Notes under the pieces: model-generated
Told to the model about the DNA's origin: nothing
Databases searched by the model: none
The model's input: only the letters and a program-made list of their open reading frames with translations
Position numbers and translations under genes: made by a program
Origin: Pelagisphaera sp964404745
Lineage (GTDB): Bacteria; Verrucomicrobiota; Verrucomicrobiia; Opitutales; Opitutaceae
Direction of reading: 5' to 3'
NCBI GenBank assembly: GCA_964404745.1
Contig: CAYOLG010000010.1
Span: 62,001-126,000 of the forward strand
Length of the DNA: 64,000 nucleotides
Shown here: positions 55,125 to 63,424 of the stretch, piece by piece
Layout of the letters: every line of letters begins with the position of its first letter
Position numbering within the stretch: position 1 is the stretch's first letter

Positions 55125-56369
55125 TTGGACGAACCGATCCATCACCCCGATGCGATAATTGTTGGCGCTGGCGTAGCTGGTTTACGCTGTGCCTTAGAGC
55201 TCCAAGATCGGGGCTTCAAGCCCCTAGTTATTGAAGCCTCCGACCGCGTAGGAGGTAGAATAAAAACTGATTCAGTCCATGGCTTCAAACTCGACCGGGG
55301 CTTTCAAGTGCTTCTTACAGCATATGACGAGTGCCAATCCGTTCTCGACTACGATACCCTGAAGCTAGGCTATCTGGAACCTGGAGCAATAGTCTGGACT
55401 GGATCTAAATTCGAATCGGTCTCAGATCCGTGGAGACGCCCCAGCTCAGTTCTGCGATCCGCCCGTAGCCCGATCGGTTCATTGAAAGACAAACTCAAAA
55501 TCGCCGGACTCAGAAATCGGCTAACCCACACCTCCGTCGAACAGATCTACAACGAAAAACAAGATATCCCTACAAACGACTATCTAGAGGAGCTTGGCTA
55601 TTCAGGAAAATTCATAGCCTCGTTCCTGCGGCCTTTTTACGAAGGAATCTTTCTCGAACATGGACTAGCCACAAGCCGCATCATGTTCGATTTCGTATTC
55701 AAAATGTTCGCAGAAGGCTATGCGGCACTGCCAGAGAGTGGAATGAGCAGGATACCAGAACAAATGGCTTCAAAGTTGCCGCCCGAAGATATTCGCCTGA
55801 GTACTCGCGTTGCCACGGTCCAACCGCAATGTTTACAACTGGCAGACGGAACCGAAATCCGCTCCAATTACATTGTTCTCGCTACTGATATGACAACTGC
55901 GGCTACTTTAATCGGGGATGATTCCTTAGATCGGGGCTGGAATAAGACTCACTGCCTTTATTTCTCTAGCCCTCGCAGTCCCTTACCAGGAGCGTACATT
56001 GCTCTAAATGGCTCTCAGACGGGAAAGATTTCCAATATAGCCGTTCCCAGCGATGCGGCCAATGGCTATGCCCCAGACGGCAAATCGCTCCTTTGCGTCT
56101 CCACTAATGGAGCTGCTTCTCTCGAAGAAATCCAAAGCGAACTTCGCTCTTGGTTCGGCAGCGCAGCGAAGTCGTTTCGCTTTCTCAAGCAATACTCAAT
56201 TCCAGAGGCCCTACCGCGTCAATTGCCCGGAGATAATGGATACGGGGAAAGCTCCGTCCAACTGGATTCCGGCTTGTGGATATGCGGCGACTACAGATAT
56301 TCCGCTTCCATCCAGGGAGCTATGGCTTCTGGCAGAAAAGTCGCGGAGGCGATATCTCAGGTACATTGA
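55125..56369 (+). CDS. FAD-dependent amine oxidase/protoporphyrinogen oxidase-like protein
   Basis: A 414-residue flavoprotein. The dinucleotide-binding motif IIVGAGVAGLRCALELQDRG starts near residue 11 and is followed by VIEASDRVGGRIKTD and GFKLDRGFQVLLTAYDEC. The C-terminus has LWICGDYRYSASIQGAMASG, the second FAD-binding motif. It belongs to the NAD(P)-binding flavin amine oxidase or carotenoid desaturase-like group that often sits beside photolyase genes in marine bacteria. It starts with TTG at 55125, and no ATG fits. It is coupled to the next gene by the overlap TTGA. Confidence 0.88.
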   Translation: MDEPIHHPDAIIVGAGVAGLRCALELQDRGFKPLVIEASDRVGGRIKTDSVHGFKLDRGFQVLLTAYDECQSVLDYDTLKLGYLEPGAIVWTGSKFESVSDPWRRPSSVLRSARSPIGSLKDKLKIAGLRNRLTHTSVEQIYNEKQDIPTNDYLEELGYSGKFIASFLRPFYEGIFLEHGLATSRIMFDFVFKMFAEGYAALPESGMSRIPEQMASKLPPEDIRLSTRVATVQPQCLQLADGTEIRSNYIVLATDMTTAATLIGDDSLDRGWNKTHCLYFSSPRSPLPGAYIALNGSQTGKISNIAVPSDAANGYAPDGKSLLCVSTNGAASLEEIQSELRSWFGSAAKSFRFLKQYSIPEALPRQLPGDNGYGESSVQLDSGLWICGDYRYSASIQGAMASGRKVAEAISQVH

Positions 56370-57106
56370 TATTTGGCAAACAGCACCCAGCCCTTGAATT
56401 CACTAGCCATCGACCTTGGCCGTTGCCTAGACGTAAATGGATCCTCAGGCAACGCTGGCTGAATCTGGTTTTTCTGCATTGGGAAATCGACTACATCGAC
56501 CTGAGAAAACGAATACCTAACGATCTGGAAATCGATCTGCACGACGGCAAAGCCTGGATCGCTATCGTGCCCTTCGACATGCGCGCCGTGACCCTACGCT
56601 ATTTCCCCGCTTTTTCCCCGCTATCGAATTTCCCTGAGATCAATGTGCGCACCTATGTAGTTCACAATGGTAAGCCCGGAGTCTGGTTTTTTAGCCTCGA
56701 CGCTCCTTCGCGATTCGCCGTGTGGGCTGCTAAGACATTCTTTAACCTGCCCTATCGCCATGGTGATGTGAAAATCGAGGATCAAAACGGCATTCACCAC
56801 TACACCAGCCAAGTCGGGGAAGATCGCTTCGACTCGATCTACCAACCCATAACCGGCGCCGCAGCCTTGGGCAAAGGTTCATTCGAAGAATGGTGCACTG
56901 AGCGCTACTGCCTCTACTGCCAGAGCAACGAGGGCCATCTCTATCGCACGGAAGTCCAACACCAAAAATGGCCGCTGCAGAACGCCGAAATCGACCTTCG
57001 AAAAAATAGCCTCCTCGACCGTTTCAATGTCGGAGAACGGCGCCCCTCGGTTTTGTATTCTGAAAGCATTGATGTAGTTGCTTACGCTCCAGAGCGGATT
57101 GCCTGA
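56366..57106 (+). CDS. DUF2071 (YqjF) family protein
   Basis: A 246-residue YqjF/DUF2071 protein. The core begins RWLNLVFLHWEIDYIDLRKR, continues with IPFDM-type DGKAWIAIVPFDMRAVTLRY, FPEINVRTYVVHNGKPGVWF and FSLDAPSRFAVWAAKTFFNL, and ends with the Trp-Pro stretch HQKWPLQNAEIDL. Function is unknown; the family co-occurs with light- and flavin-related genes. The best start is a TTG at 56366 that overlaps the stop of the amine oxidase (TTGA); a GTG at 56276 lies far inside the upstream gene. Confidence 0.87.
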   Translation: MIFGKQHPALEFTSHRPWPLPRRKWILRQRWLNLVFLHWEIDYIDLRKRIPNDLEIDLHDGKAWIAIVPFDMRAVTLRYFPAFSPLSNFPEINVRTYVVHNGKPGVWFFSLDAPSRFAVWAAKTFFNLPYRHGDVKIEDQNGIHHYTSQVGEDRFDSIYQPITGAAALGKGSFEEWCTERYCLYCQSNEGHLYRTEVQHQKWPLQNAEIDLRKNSLLDRFNVGERRPSVLYSESIDVVAYAPERIA

Positions 57107-57134
57107 AAGACCACTCGTCACCACCATACGATTA

Positions 57135-57234
57135 NNNNNNNNNNNNNNNNNNNNNNNNNNNNNNNNNNNNNNNNNNNNNNNNNNNNNNNNNNNNNNNNNN
57201 NNNNNNNNNNNNNNNNNNNNNNNNNNNNNNNNNN
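57135..57234. other. Assembly gap (100 N)
   Basis: Exactly 100 undetermined bases, the usual placeholder for a gap of unknown length. The true distance and content between 57134 and 57235 are unknown; the start of the antiporter gene must lie here or have been lost. Confidence 0.98.
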
Positions 57235-58381
57235 AGTTTCTCATAACGATCGGCGGCATTCTCCTAATCGGTCTAGTCGTATCCAACTTGGCCTAACGCG
57301 CTTTTCTGCCGAGAGTGACGATGCTTCTCGCCTTCGGGGCTATGATCGGCACGCAGGGGCTCGATCTGTTCCCGCATATATTCGAGGACCGTTTCGAATT
57401 TATCGCCGATATGACCTCGCTGATGGTCGGATTTCTGCTCTGAGGAAAACTAACCCGCAAATCGCTTCAGGGATACAAGCGAAAGGTATTCTGGATATCC
57501 ATTAGAGCCGCCATTATCACCGCTGTGTTCGTGAGCCTTGGTCTGATCGCCCTTCGCGCAAGTATCGAGATCGCCGTTATACTCGGATGCATTGCCTCGG
57601 CCACCGCTCCCGCCGCTGTGCTAAATGTCGTCACCGAAACAAAAGCCCGTGGTAAGTTAAGCAGGCTCCTGATATCGATAGTGGCTTTGGACGATATTTG
57701 GGCCCTGATGCTTTTCGGTTTTTGCATGGCATCGTTGGATTCCTTAATAGCAATGGCGGCGAATCCTACTTCGCTGTAGTCGCTACCCGGGAAATTGGAG
57801 GAACCCTCTCGCTGGGCCTATTAATGGGACTGCCAGCATCCTTTTTGACTGGACGAATAAAATCAGGGGAACCTATCCTATCGGAGGCTATAGGAATCGT
57901 TTTTCTGTGCTGCGGCCTGGCTATCTGGCTGGAAGTTTCGCACTTAATCGCGGCAATGGCCATGGGAGCCGTCACCACTAATTTTGCGGAACACCATGCC
58001 CGCCCCTTCCATGCTATTGAGGGCATCGAGTGGCCATTTATGGCAATATTTTTCTTCCTAGCCGGGCCTTCCCTAGAGATTCGGACCCTTAAGGAGGTTG
58101 GAATTACAGGAAGCGCTTATATCCTCGCTAGGTCGCTAGGAAAATACCTGGGTGGACGCTTAGGCAGCATCTTTAGCGGAGCCAGCACGCGAACGCAACG
58201 CTGGGTGGGAGCCGCTCTCTTGCCACAAGCTGGGGTAGCCAACGGAATGGCCTTGGTCGCCTCGAATCATTATCCTGAATACAGACAGGCCCTTTTGCCC
58301 ATTGTTATCAGCAGCACTGTCTTCGAAATTTTCGGGCCCATTTTACCCGCATGGCGATCCGGAAGTCGGGGGAATACGTGA
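57235..58381 (+). pseudogene. Cation/proton antiporter (CPA family), broken, 5' end in gap
   Basis: Membrane segments of a Kef/NhaP-like antiporter are read in frame 0 after the gap: FLITIGGILLIGLVVSNLA, then TAA (57294-57296), LPRVTMLLAFGAMIGTQGLD, LMVGFLL, TGA (57441-57443), GKLTRKSLQGYKRKVFWIS, VILGCIASATAPAAVLNVV and VALDDIWALMLFGFCMAS. Near 57760 the frame changes and the end is read in frame 2 (GIVFLCCGLAIWLEVSHLIA, AEHHARPFHAIEGIEWPFMA, LPQAGVANGMALVASNHYP). Two stops and one shift make it non-functional unless the bases near the gap are wrong. ASATAPAAVL and LPQAGVANGMAL are family hallmarks. Confidence 0.8.
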
Positions 58382-58385
58382 CCCT

Positions 58386-59834
58386 CTAGGCAAACAACTT
58401 GCGAATCACGTTGCCGGTATTGATCGTCGGCCGTTCCAGGCGGCCACCCGTTTTGAATTCCAGCGTCATGTGATCCAGCCCAATGGCGTGTAGAATCGAT
58501 GCATGAAGATCATGCACATGGGCTTTTTCGCTGACCGCCCACAGTCCAAGGTCATCTGTAGAGCCAATCGTTTGACCCCCTTGAACGCCTCCGCCAGCCA
58601 TCCACATAGTAAACCCAAATGGGTTGTGATCGCGCCCATTGCCTTTTTCGCTCATCGGCGTTCGACCAAACTCGCCTCCCCAGACCACAAGCGTGTCTTC
58701 CAGCATTCCACGTTGCTTGAGATCGCTTAACAAACCGGAAATAGGTTGATCCACAGAACGACAAAGCGCCGCGCTACGCGCTTCGTGATTAGCGTGCGTA
58801 TCCCAAGCGCTTCCGGCTCCACTATAAACTTGGACAAAGCGAACTCCACGCTCAACCAGACGACGGGCTAGCAGGCACTGTCTCCCATAACCCTCGGTTT
58901 CTTTTCGATCGAGTCCGTATAGCGATTTGGTAGCCTCAGTCTCTTGGGCGAGGTCAACCGCCTCCGGAGCTTCCGACTGCATGCGATAGGCCATCTCGTA
59001 AGCATTGATACGGGCTTCCAACTCATCGTCGAAAGCGTTTTGCTCCGAATGGCGTCGATTCAATTTGGCCAGCAAATCCAGCTTTTTGCGCTGACGGGAA
59101 TCCGTCATGCCTTCCGGGGGAACCAGATTCTGAATCGGAGTAGACCCATTTTGGAAGAGGGTCCCTTGATAGGTTGCCGGCATGAAACCGGTTCCCCAAT
59201 TACGCACGCCGCCAAGCGGCATTTTCTCTCGGTCGGTCAGAACGACATACGACGGCAGGTTATCGTTGAGCGAACCGAGCCCGTAGACCGCCCATGCGCC
59301 GAGTGAAGGGCGCCCTCCTAAAATCGAGCCCGTATTCATTTGGCAAACCGAACCCACGTGATTCAGCCCGTCAGCCCAGCAAGAGCGAACGACTGCCAGA
59401 TCATCCACGTGTTTGGCGATATGAGGGAACCAATCGGATACCCACAATCCGCTTTGCCCATGTCGCTTCCATTTGCGGGGCGAGCCAAGCAATGGCGAAC
59501 CTTGTTCACCCATAGCAGTAATGGGCTCCTTGAAACTTTTGGGCAGCGTTTGGCCGTGAAGCTGATTCAGCAAAGGCTTGGGGTCGAAGAGATCGAGATG
59601 GCTCGGCCCACCTTCCATAAAGAGGAAAATCACTTGCTTGGCGGCGCCCAAGTGATGGCCTACCTTAGAGCTGAGCGGATTTGGCGGAGCCCCAAACGCC
59701 CTATCGAATCCCAGCATGCTGGCCAACGCCAGACCCGTCACCCCGCCGCCTGCACGCATAATGAAATCCCTTCGGGAAACCGGCGACTCCCTGTGAGGAA
59801 TCGCTTGGCTCGTGTGATCTCGATAGAATTTCAT
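58386..59834 (-). CDS. DUF1501 protein with Tat signal
   Basis: A 482-residue secreted protein of the DUF1501 family. The N-terminus carries a twin-arginine signal (SRRDFIMRAGGGVTGLALAS). Family motifs are VIFLFMEGGPSHLDLFDPKP, GLWVSDWFPHIAKHVDDLAV, GRPSLGAWAVYGLG, QVYSGAGSAWDTHANHE and VVWGGEFGRTPMSE, which resemble the metal site of the alkaline phosphatase fold. It is 19 bases after the DUF1549/DUF1553 gene, the standard planctomycete/verrucomicrobial pair. Substrate is unknown. Start ATG at 59834. Confidence 0.93.
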   Translation of the reverse strand: MKFYRDHTSQAIPHRESPVSRRDFIMRAGGGVTGLALASMLGFDRAFGAPPNPLSSKVGHHLGAAKQVIFLFMEGGPSHLDLFDPKPLLNQLHGQTLPKSFKEPITAMGEQGSPLLGSPRKWKRHGQSGLWVSDWFPHIAKHVDDLAVVRSCWADGLNHVGSVCQMNTGSILGGRPSLGAWAVYGLGSLNDNLPSYVVLTDREKMPLGGVRNWGTGFMPATYQGTLFQNGSTPIQNLVPPEGMTDSRQRKKLDLLAKLNRRHSEQNAFDDELEARINAYEMAYRMQSEAPEAVDLAQETEATKSLYGLDRKETEGYGRQCLLARRLVERGVRFVQVYSGAGSAWDTHANHEARSAALCRSVDQPISGLLSDLKQRGMLEDTLVVWGGEFGRTPMSEKGNGRDHNPFGFTMWMAGGGVQGGQTIGSTDDLGLWAVSEKAHVHDLHASILHAIGLDHMTLEFKTGGRLERPTINTGNVIRKLFA

Positions 59835-59853
59835 CTCGCTACGCCAGTCAGGC

Positions 59854-61983
59854 TCAGTTGATATAAATAAATTCGTTTGTATTCAGCAAAACGTGACAAA
59901 GATCAATCCAGCTCTCCTCTTTGGATGGTTCATCCAGAAAACTTTGGGCCAATTGAATCTCCTCAACCTCCGGTGCCCGGCCGAGAGCGATTTCATAGGC
60001 AGCGACGATACGCTTTTCCACACCATCCGATTCATGATTCAATAGCCGTTGGGCGAACGATTCAGCTCGAGCCAGGGGCCAGTCTCCATTCATCAATGAA
60101 AGGGCCTGCAATGGAGTCGTTGTTATGTCACGCATATGACAACTATTATGCAAATCGGGCGTATCGAACTTGTTCATCATCGTCCGTAGCTTGTTCCGCT
60201 TATTCAATACGTAGATAGACCGTCGATTCGATTCCTCTTCGGAAACTCCGGGCCCACCCATGGCCCAATCCATCTCCCCTCCTACAAATAGCATGGAGTC
60301 GCGCAACTGCTCAGCATCCATCCGCCTGACCGGCATTCGCCAAAGCAAACGGTTGTCCGGATCGATGCCCTCAGCTAGTTCATTTACGTTTATCGATCCT
60401 TGGCGATAAGTCGCCGACGTCATGATCAATCGGTGCATTGCCTTCAGACTCCATCCCTCAGCGACGAATTGCCGAGCCAGCCAATCCAGTAACTCAGGAT
60501 GACTGGGTCGATCGCCCAAATCGCCAAAGTCGTTGCTGGAAGCGACGATTCCCTGGCCAAAATGCCATTGCCACAAACGATTGACCATCACGCGCGTAGT
60601 CAGCTGATTTGAACCATCCGTCAGCCAATCGGCCAGCGTCGCTCTTCGCCCTGTCGTATTAGGATTACCGGGAACTGGCTTAATCTCTGGGTCATCCAGG
60701 CCCAAGACGGATAAGTAACCCGGTGCCACCTCCCTTTTTTTGCCCTTTTCCTCGACATACACTTTGGGAGGCGCACCACCGACATCGCGAACCGAAGACA
60801 CCCGCTCAAGCTCTGCTGGACGATAGCTATCGTATTCAGCAAGCTGAGACTTAAGTTCTATCCATTTCTCGGCATGCTCCTCAGCGATATTCTTCTGCAA
60901 ATCATTAGTCGATCTCCAGCCAATCATTTTCTCGGCAAAGCGAGCTAGCTGTTCCTCGTAAGGAGTGCGCGAGTCCTTGAGCACGATTTCCTGCACATAG
61001 GGAGGGAGCTTAGCGAATGCGGCATCCCAACCTTTCTTAAGAGAGGCCGCTTCGATCACCTCAATCTCGGCCCTCAAGCCTGTCGTCTTCTCTTCCCAAA
61101 CAGCGAGCTGCTTTTCATACGCTACCTGCGCCTCTTCGCCTCCCAGATAGACTTCCTCCCACGGCGAAATAGGGGCGAAAAAAGACTGGAGCTTGAAATA
61201 GTCTTCCTGGGATATGGGATCGAATTTGTGCTCGTGGCAACGGGCGCATTTCATACTGAGCCCCAGAAATACATCCCCAGTAACGTCCGTCATATCATCG
61301 AGGATGGCGGCCCAATGGCGGCCCATGTCTGGCTGATTATCCTCGTACGGCCACAGCCTCAAGTAGCCGGTCGCCTTTTTCGCGGCATCGCTATGCGGGT
61401 ACAATTCATCGCCAGCAATTTGCTCTTTGATGAAGCGGGAATACGGCTTGTCCTCATTGAACGACTCGATTACATAGTCGCGATACCGCCAGGCGTTGGG
61501 CCTGAGTTGGTCCGACTTGTACCCATCGGAATCAGCATAGCGAACCAAATCGAGCCAATGGCGAGCATACCGTTCTCCGTAGCGCGGCGAGTCCAGCAAT
61601 CGGTCGATCAGTCGCTCGTAAGCGGCGGGGCTGTCGTCATTGGCGAAAGCCGCCACCTCGTCAGGCGTGGGCGGCAATCCGAGAAGATCCATAGATGCCC
61701 GACGAATAAGCGTTTCCCGATTCGCTTCGAGCGTGGGCTGGAGACCTACTCCTTCAAGCCGCGAGAGAATGAACGCATCGATAGGATTACGCTCCCAGCT
61801 CTTGTTCTCAACACTGGGAACAGCCGTTTCCGAAAGCGGCTGGAAAGCCCAAAAAGATCGCTCTTCGACTGAATATTCTACTTCAGACGCGCTCAGCCGA
61901 ACCAGAAGTAAAAAAAGGGTCGCGACCAGCAACAACGCCGAGTCAGGCCGGCAATGGATTCGCGCAGTGGGTTTTCGATTCAT
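59854..61983 (-). CDS. PSD1-type DUF1549/DUF1553 protein with haem-c motif
   Basis: A 709-residue protein with a signal peptide (ALLLVATLFLLLVRLSAS). The DUF1549 part shows RNPIDAFILSRL, LIRRASMDLLGLPPTPDEV, RYGERYARHWLDLVRYADSD and the haem-binding motif CARCHEHKFDPIS. The DUF1553 part has RRATLADWLTDGSNQLTTRV, WQWHFGQGIVASSNDFGDLG, RLLWRMPVRRMDAEQLRDSM, and the final QALSLMNGDWPLARAESFAQ. It probably transfers electrons outside the cytoplasm. It is first in a two-gene unit with DUF1501. ATG at 61983 is chosen; a TTG at 62016 is less likely. Confidence 0.94.
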   Translation of the reverse strand: MNRKPTARIHCRPDSALLLVATLFLLLVRLSASEVEYSVEERSFWAFQPLSETAVPSVENKSWERNPIDAFILSRLEGVGLQPTLEANRETLIRRASMDLLGLPPTPDEVAAFANDDSPAAYERLIDRLLDSPRYGERYARHWLDLVRYADSDGYKSDQLRPNAWRYRDYVIESFNEDKPYSRFIKEQIAGDELYPHSDAAKKATGYLRLWPYEDNQPDMGRHWAAILDDMTDVTGDVFLGLSMKCARCHEHKFDPISQEDYFKLQSFFAPISPWEEVYLGGEEAQVAYEKQLAVWEEKTTGLRAEIEVIEAASLKKGWDAAFAKLPPYVQEIVLKDSRTPYEEQLARFAEKMIGWRSTNDLQKNIAEEHAEKWIELKSQLAEYDSYRPAELERVSSVRDVGGAPPKVYVEEKGKKREVAPGYLSVLGLDDPEIKPVPGNPNTTGRRATLADWLTDGSNQLTTRVMVNRLWQWHFGQGIVASSNDFGDLGDRPSHPELLDWLARQFVAEGWSLKAMHRLIMTSATYRQGSINVNELAEGIDPDNRLLWRMPVRRMDAEQLRDSMLFVGGEMDWAMGGPGVSEEESNRRSIYVLNKRNKLRTMMNKFDTPDLHNSCHMRDITTTPLQALSLMNGDWPLARAESFAQRLLNHESDGVEKRIVAAYEIALGRAPEVEEIQLAQSFLDEPSKEESWIDLCHVLLNTNEFIYIN

Positions 61984-62191
61984 AATTCGGGGCGTGGTAT
62001 ACAAAACTAACCGCAATCTTCGCGCAAATCATCGGTTTCGTCAAGATAGAGATCGCTCGGTCAAAACTGATCTGCATCAACGAAATCCCCGGGGGAGGCG
62101 GCTGACCATCTCCCCCATTTTCTGTTCATTTCCTCGTCTATGTGTTTCTCAGATTGGTCAAAATGCTTTGTACCGTTCTATTGATCATACT

Positions 62192-63424
62192 GTGCCGGTC
62201 TTGCTTGAAAAATATCCACTGCCCACGAGGTCTGCCGCCCTCGAACAACTCGACCAATTCTCCCCTTTGGCCGGATTCGAGTACCAAAAATGGCGGAACT
62301 ACGACTTTGGGCAACATCGACACACCCGCGTTTCCGGATTATCGCCTTATATCCGAATCGGCCTTTTGAATGAAGTTGAATGCGCCCGAGCCGTTCTTGC
62401 CAAACTTTCCGAAGCGCAATGCCGCAAATTCCTGGAGGAACTTTTCTGGAGGGTCTACTGGAAAGGATACCTCGAAAACCATCCGGCCATTTGGGATCAG
62501 TATCAATGCGATCTCGATTCCATCCTGACAATAGAATCGCTGAAAAGAAAGATAGACGCTGCCGAAAGCGGCCAAACGGGGATAGACTGTTTCGACTCCT
62601 GGGCCGCCGAACTGGTTGAAACTGGCTACTTGCACAACCATGCCCGCATGTGGTTTGCCAGCATTTGGATTTTCACTCTAAAACTTCCTTGGCAAGCGGG
62701 GGCCCACTTCTTTCTTTCCCACCTTCTCGATGGCGACGCGGCGACCAACACGCTCAGTTGGAGGTGGGTGGCTGGCCTGCACACAAAAGGGAAAACCTAT
62801 TTGGCCCGATCGGCCAATATCGCCAAATATACGGAAAAACGCTTTTCCCCGACCGGACTTGCTTCTCAAGCAGCGCCACTCGCTGAAGAATCGTTCCCAC
62901 TTTCTCCCCATCCTCAAGCTGGACCATTTACAGTCTGTCACGGTTCTGCCTACGGGTACCTGTTTACTGACGACGACGTGAGCATACCTGATTTCGGCGA
63001 CAAACGGCCAAGTTCAGCTCTAGCTCTTTTTCCGGAAGCTAGGTACGCTCGTACCAGCGCTAGTCAAAAGGTTGCTACCTTCAGACGCGCTTCGATGGAA
63101 GATACCGTGAAGCGGCTCGAAAACCAGGGAATACCAACGGCTCTTGTTTGCCGGAATCACAAGGATGCTGTCGGCGATTGGATCATTCAAAACCAGTTCG
63201 ATACGATCGTCTCGCCTCAGCCCTACGTTGGCGATTGGAATAATGACTGGCCGGAAATCGATGCGAGCATTGGTGCTCATGGTGCGACGCTTCGTTTGTT
63301 TCGCAGATGGTGGGAAGCCGAACTTTTCCCTCGAGCAACAAAAGGCTTCTTCAATTTAAAAAAACATTTGCCGACGGTTTGGGCCCGAATCCGCGCCTAC
63401 AAAGAGAGCGATCCATTATTGTAA
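62192..63424 (+). CDS. Photolyase/cryptochrome-family protein with FAD domain first
   Basis: A 410-residue protein. The first 230 residues are the helical flavin domain of photolyases: VSGLSPYIRIGLL, KFLEELFWRVYWKGYLENHP, GYLHNHARMWFASIWIFTL, and NTLSWRWVAGLHTKGKTYLA with ANIAKYT. About 170 residues follow (from PFTVCHGSAYGYLF) with alternating strands and helices and a segment RLENQGIPTALVCRN that resembles the antenna/Rossmann domain normally found at the N-terminus of photolyases. The order is thus reversed. The start is uncertain: GTG 62192, TTG 62168 or TTG 62201; the open frame reaches back further but without family sequence. Its stop overlaps the next photolyase ATG by one base. Confidence 0.8.
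   Translation: MPVLLEKYPLPTRSAALEQLDQFSPLAGFEYQKWRNYDFGQHRHTRVSGLSPYIRIGLLNEVECARAVLAKLSEAQCRKFLEELFWRVYWKGYLENHPAIWDQYQCDLDSILTIESLKRKIDAAESGQTGIDCFDSWAAELVETGYLHNHARMWFASIWIFTLKLPWQAGAHFFLSHLLDGDAATNTLSWRWVAGLHTKGKTYLARSANIAKYTEKRFSPTGLASQAAPLAEESFPLSPHPQAGPFTVCHGSAYGYLFTDDDVSIPDFGDKRPSSALALFPEARYARTSASQKVATFRRASMEDTVKRLENQGIPTALVCRNHKDAVGDWIIQNQFDTIVSPQPYVGDWNNDWPEIDASIGAHGATLRLFRRWWEAELFPRATKGFFNLKKHLPTVWARIRAYKESDPLL

Noticed and set aside
61640..62191. N-terminal extension of the photolyase-like protein
   Set aside because: The frame is open but overlaps the divergent PSD1 gene antisense and shows no family sequence, so the start was placed near 62192.
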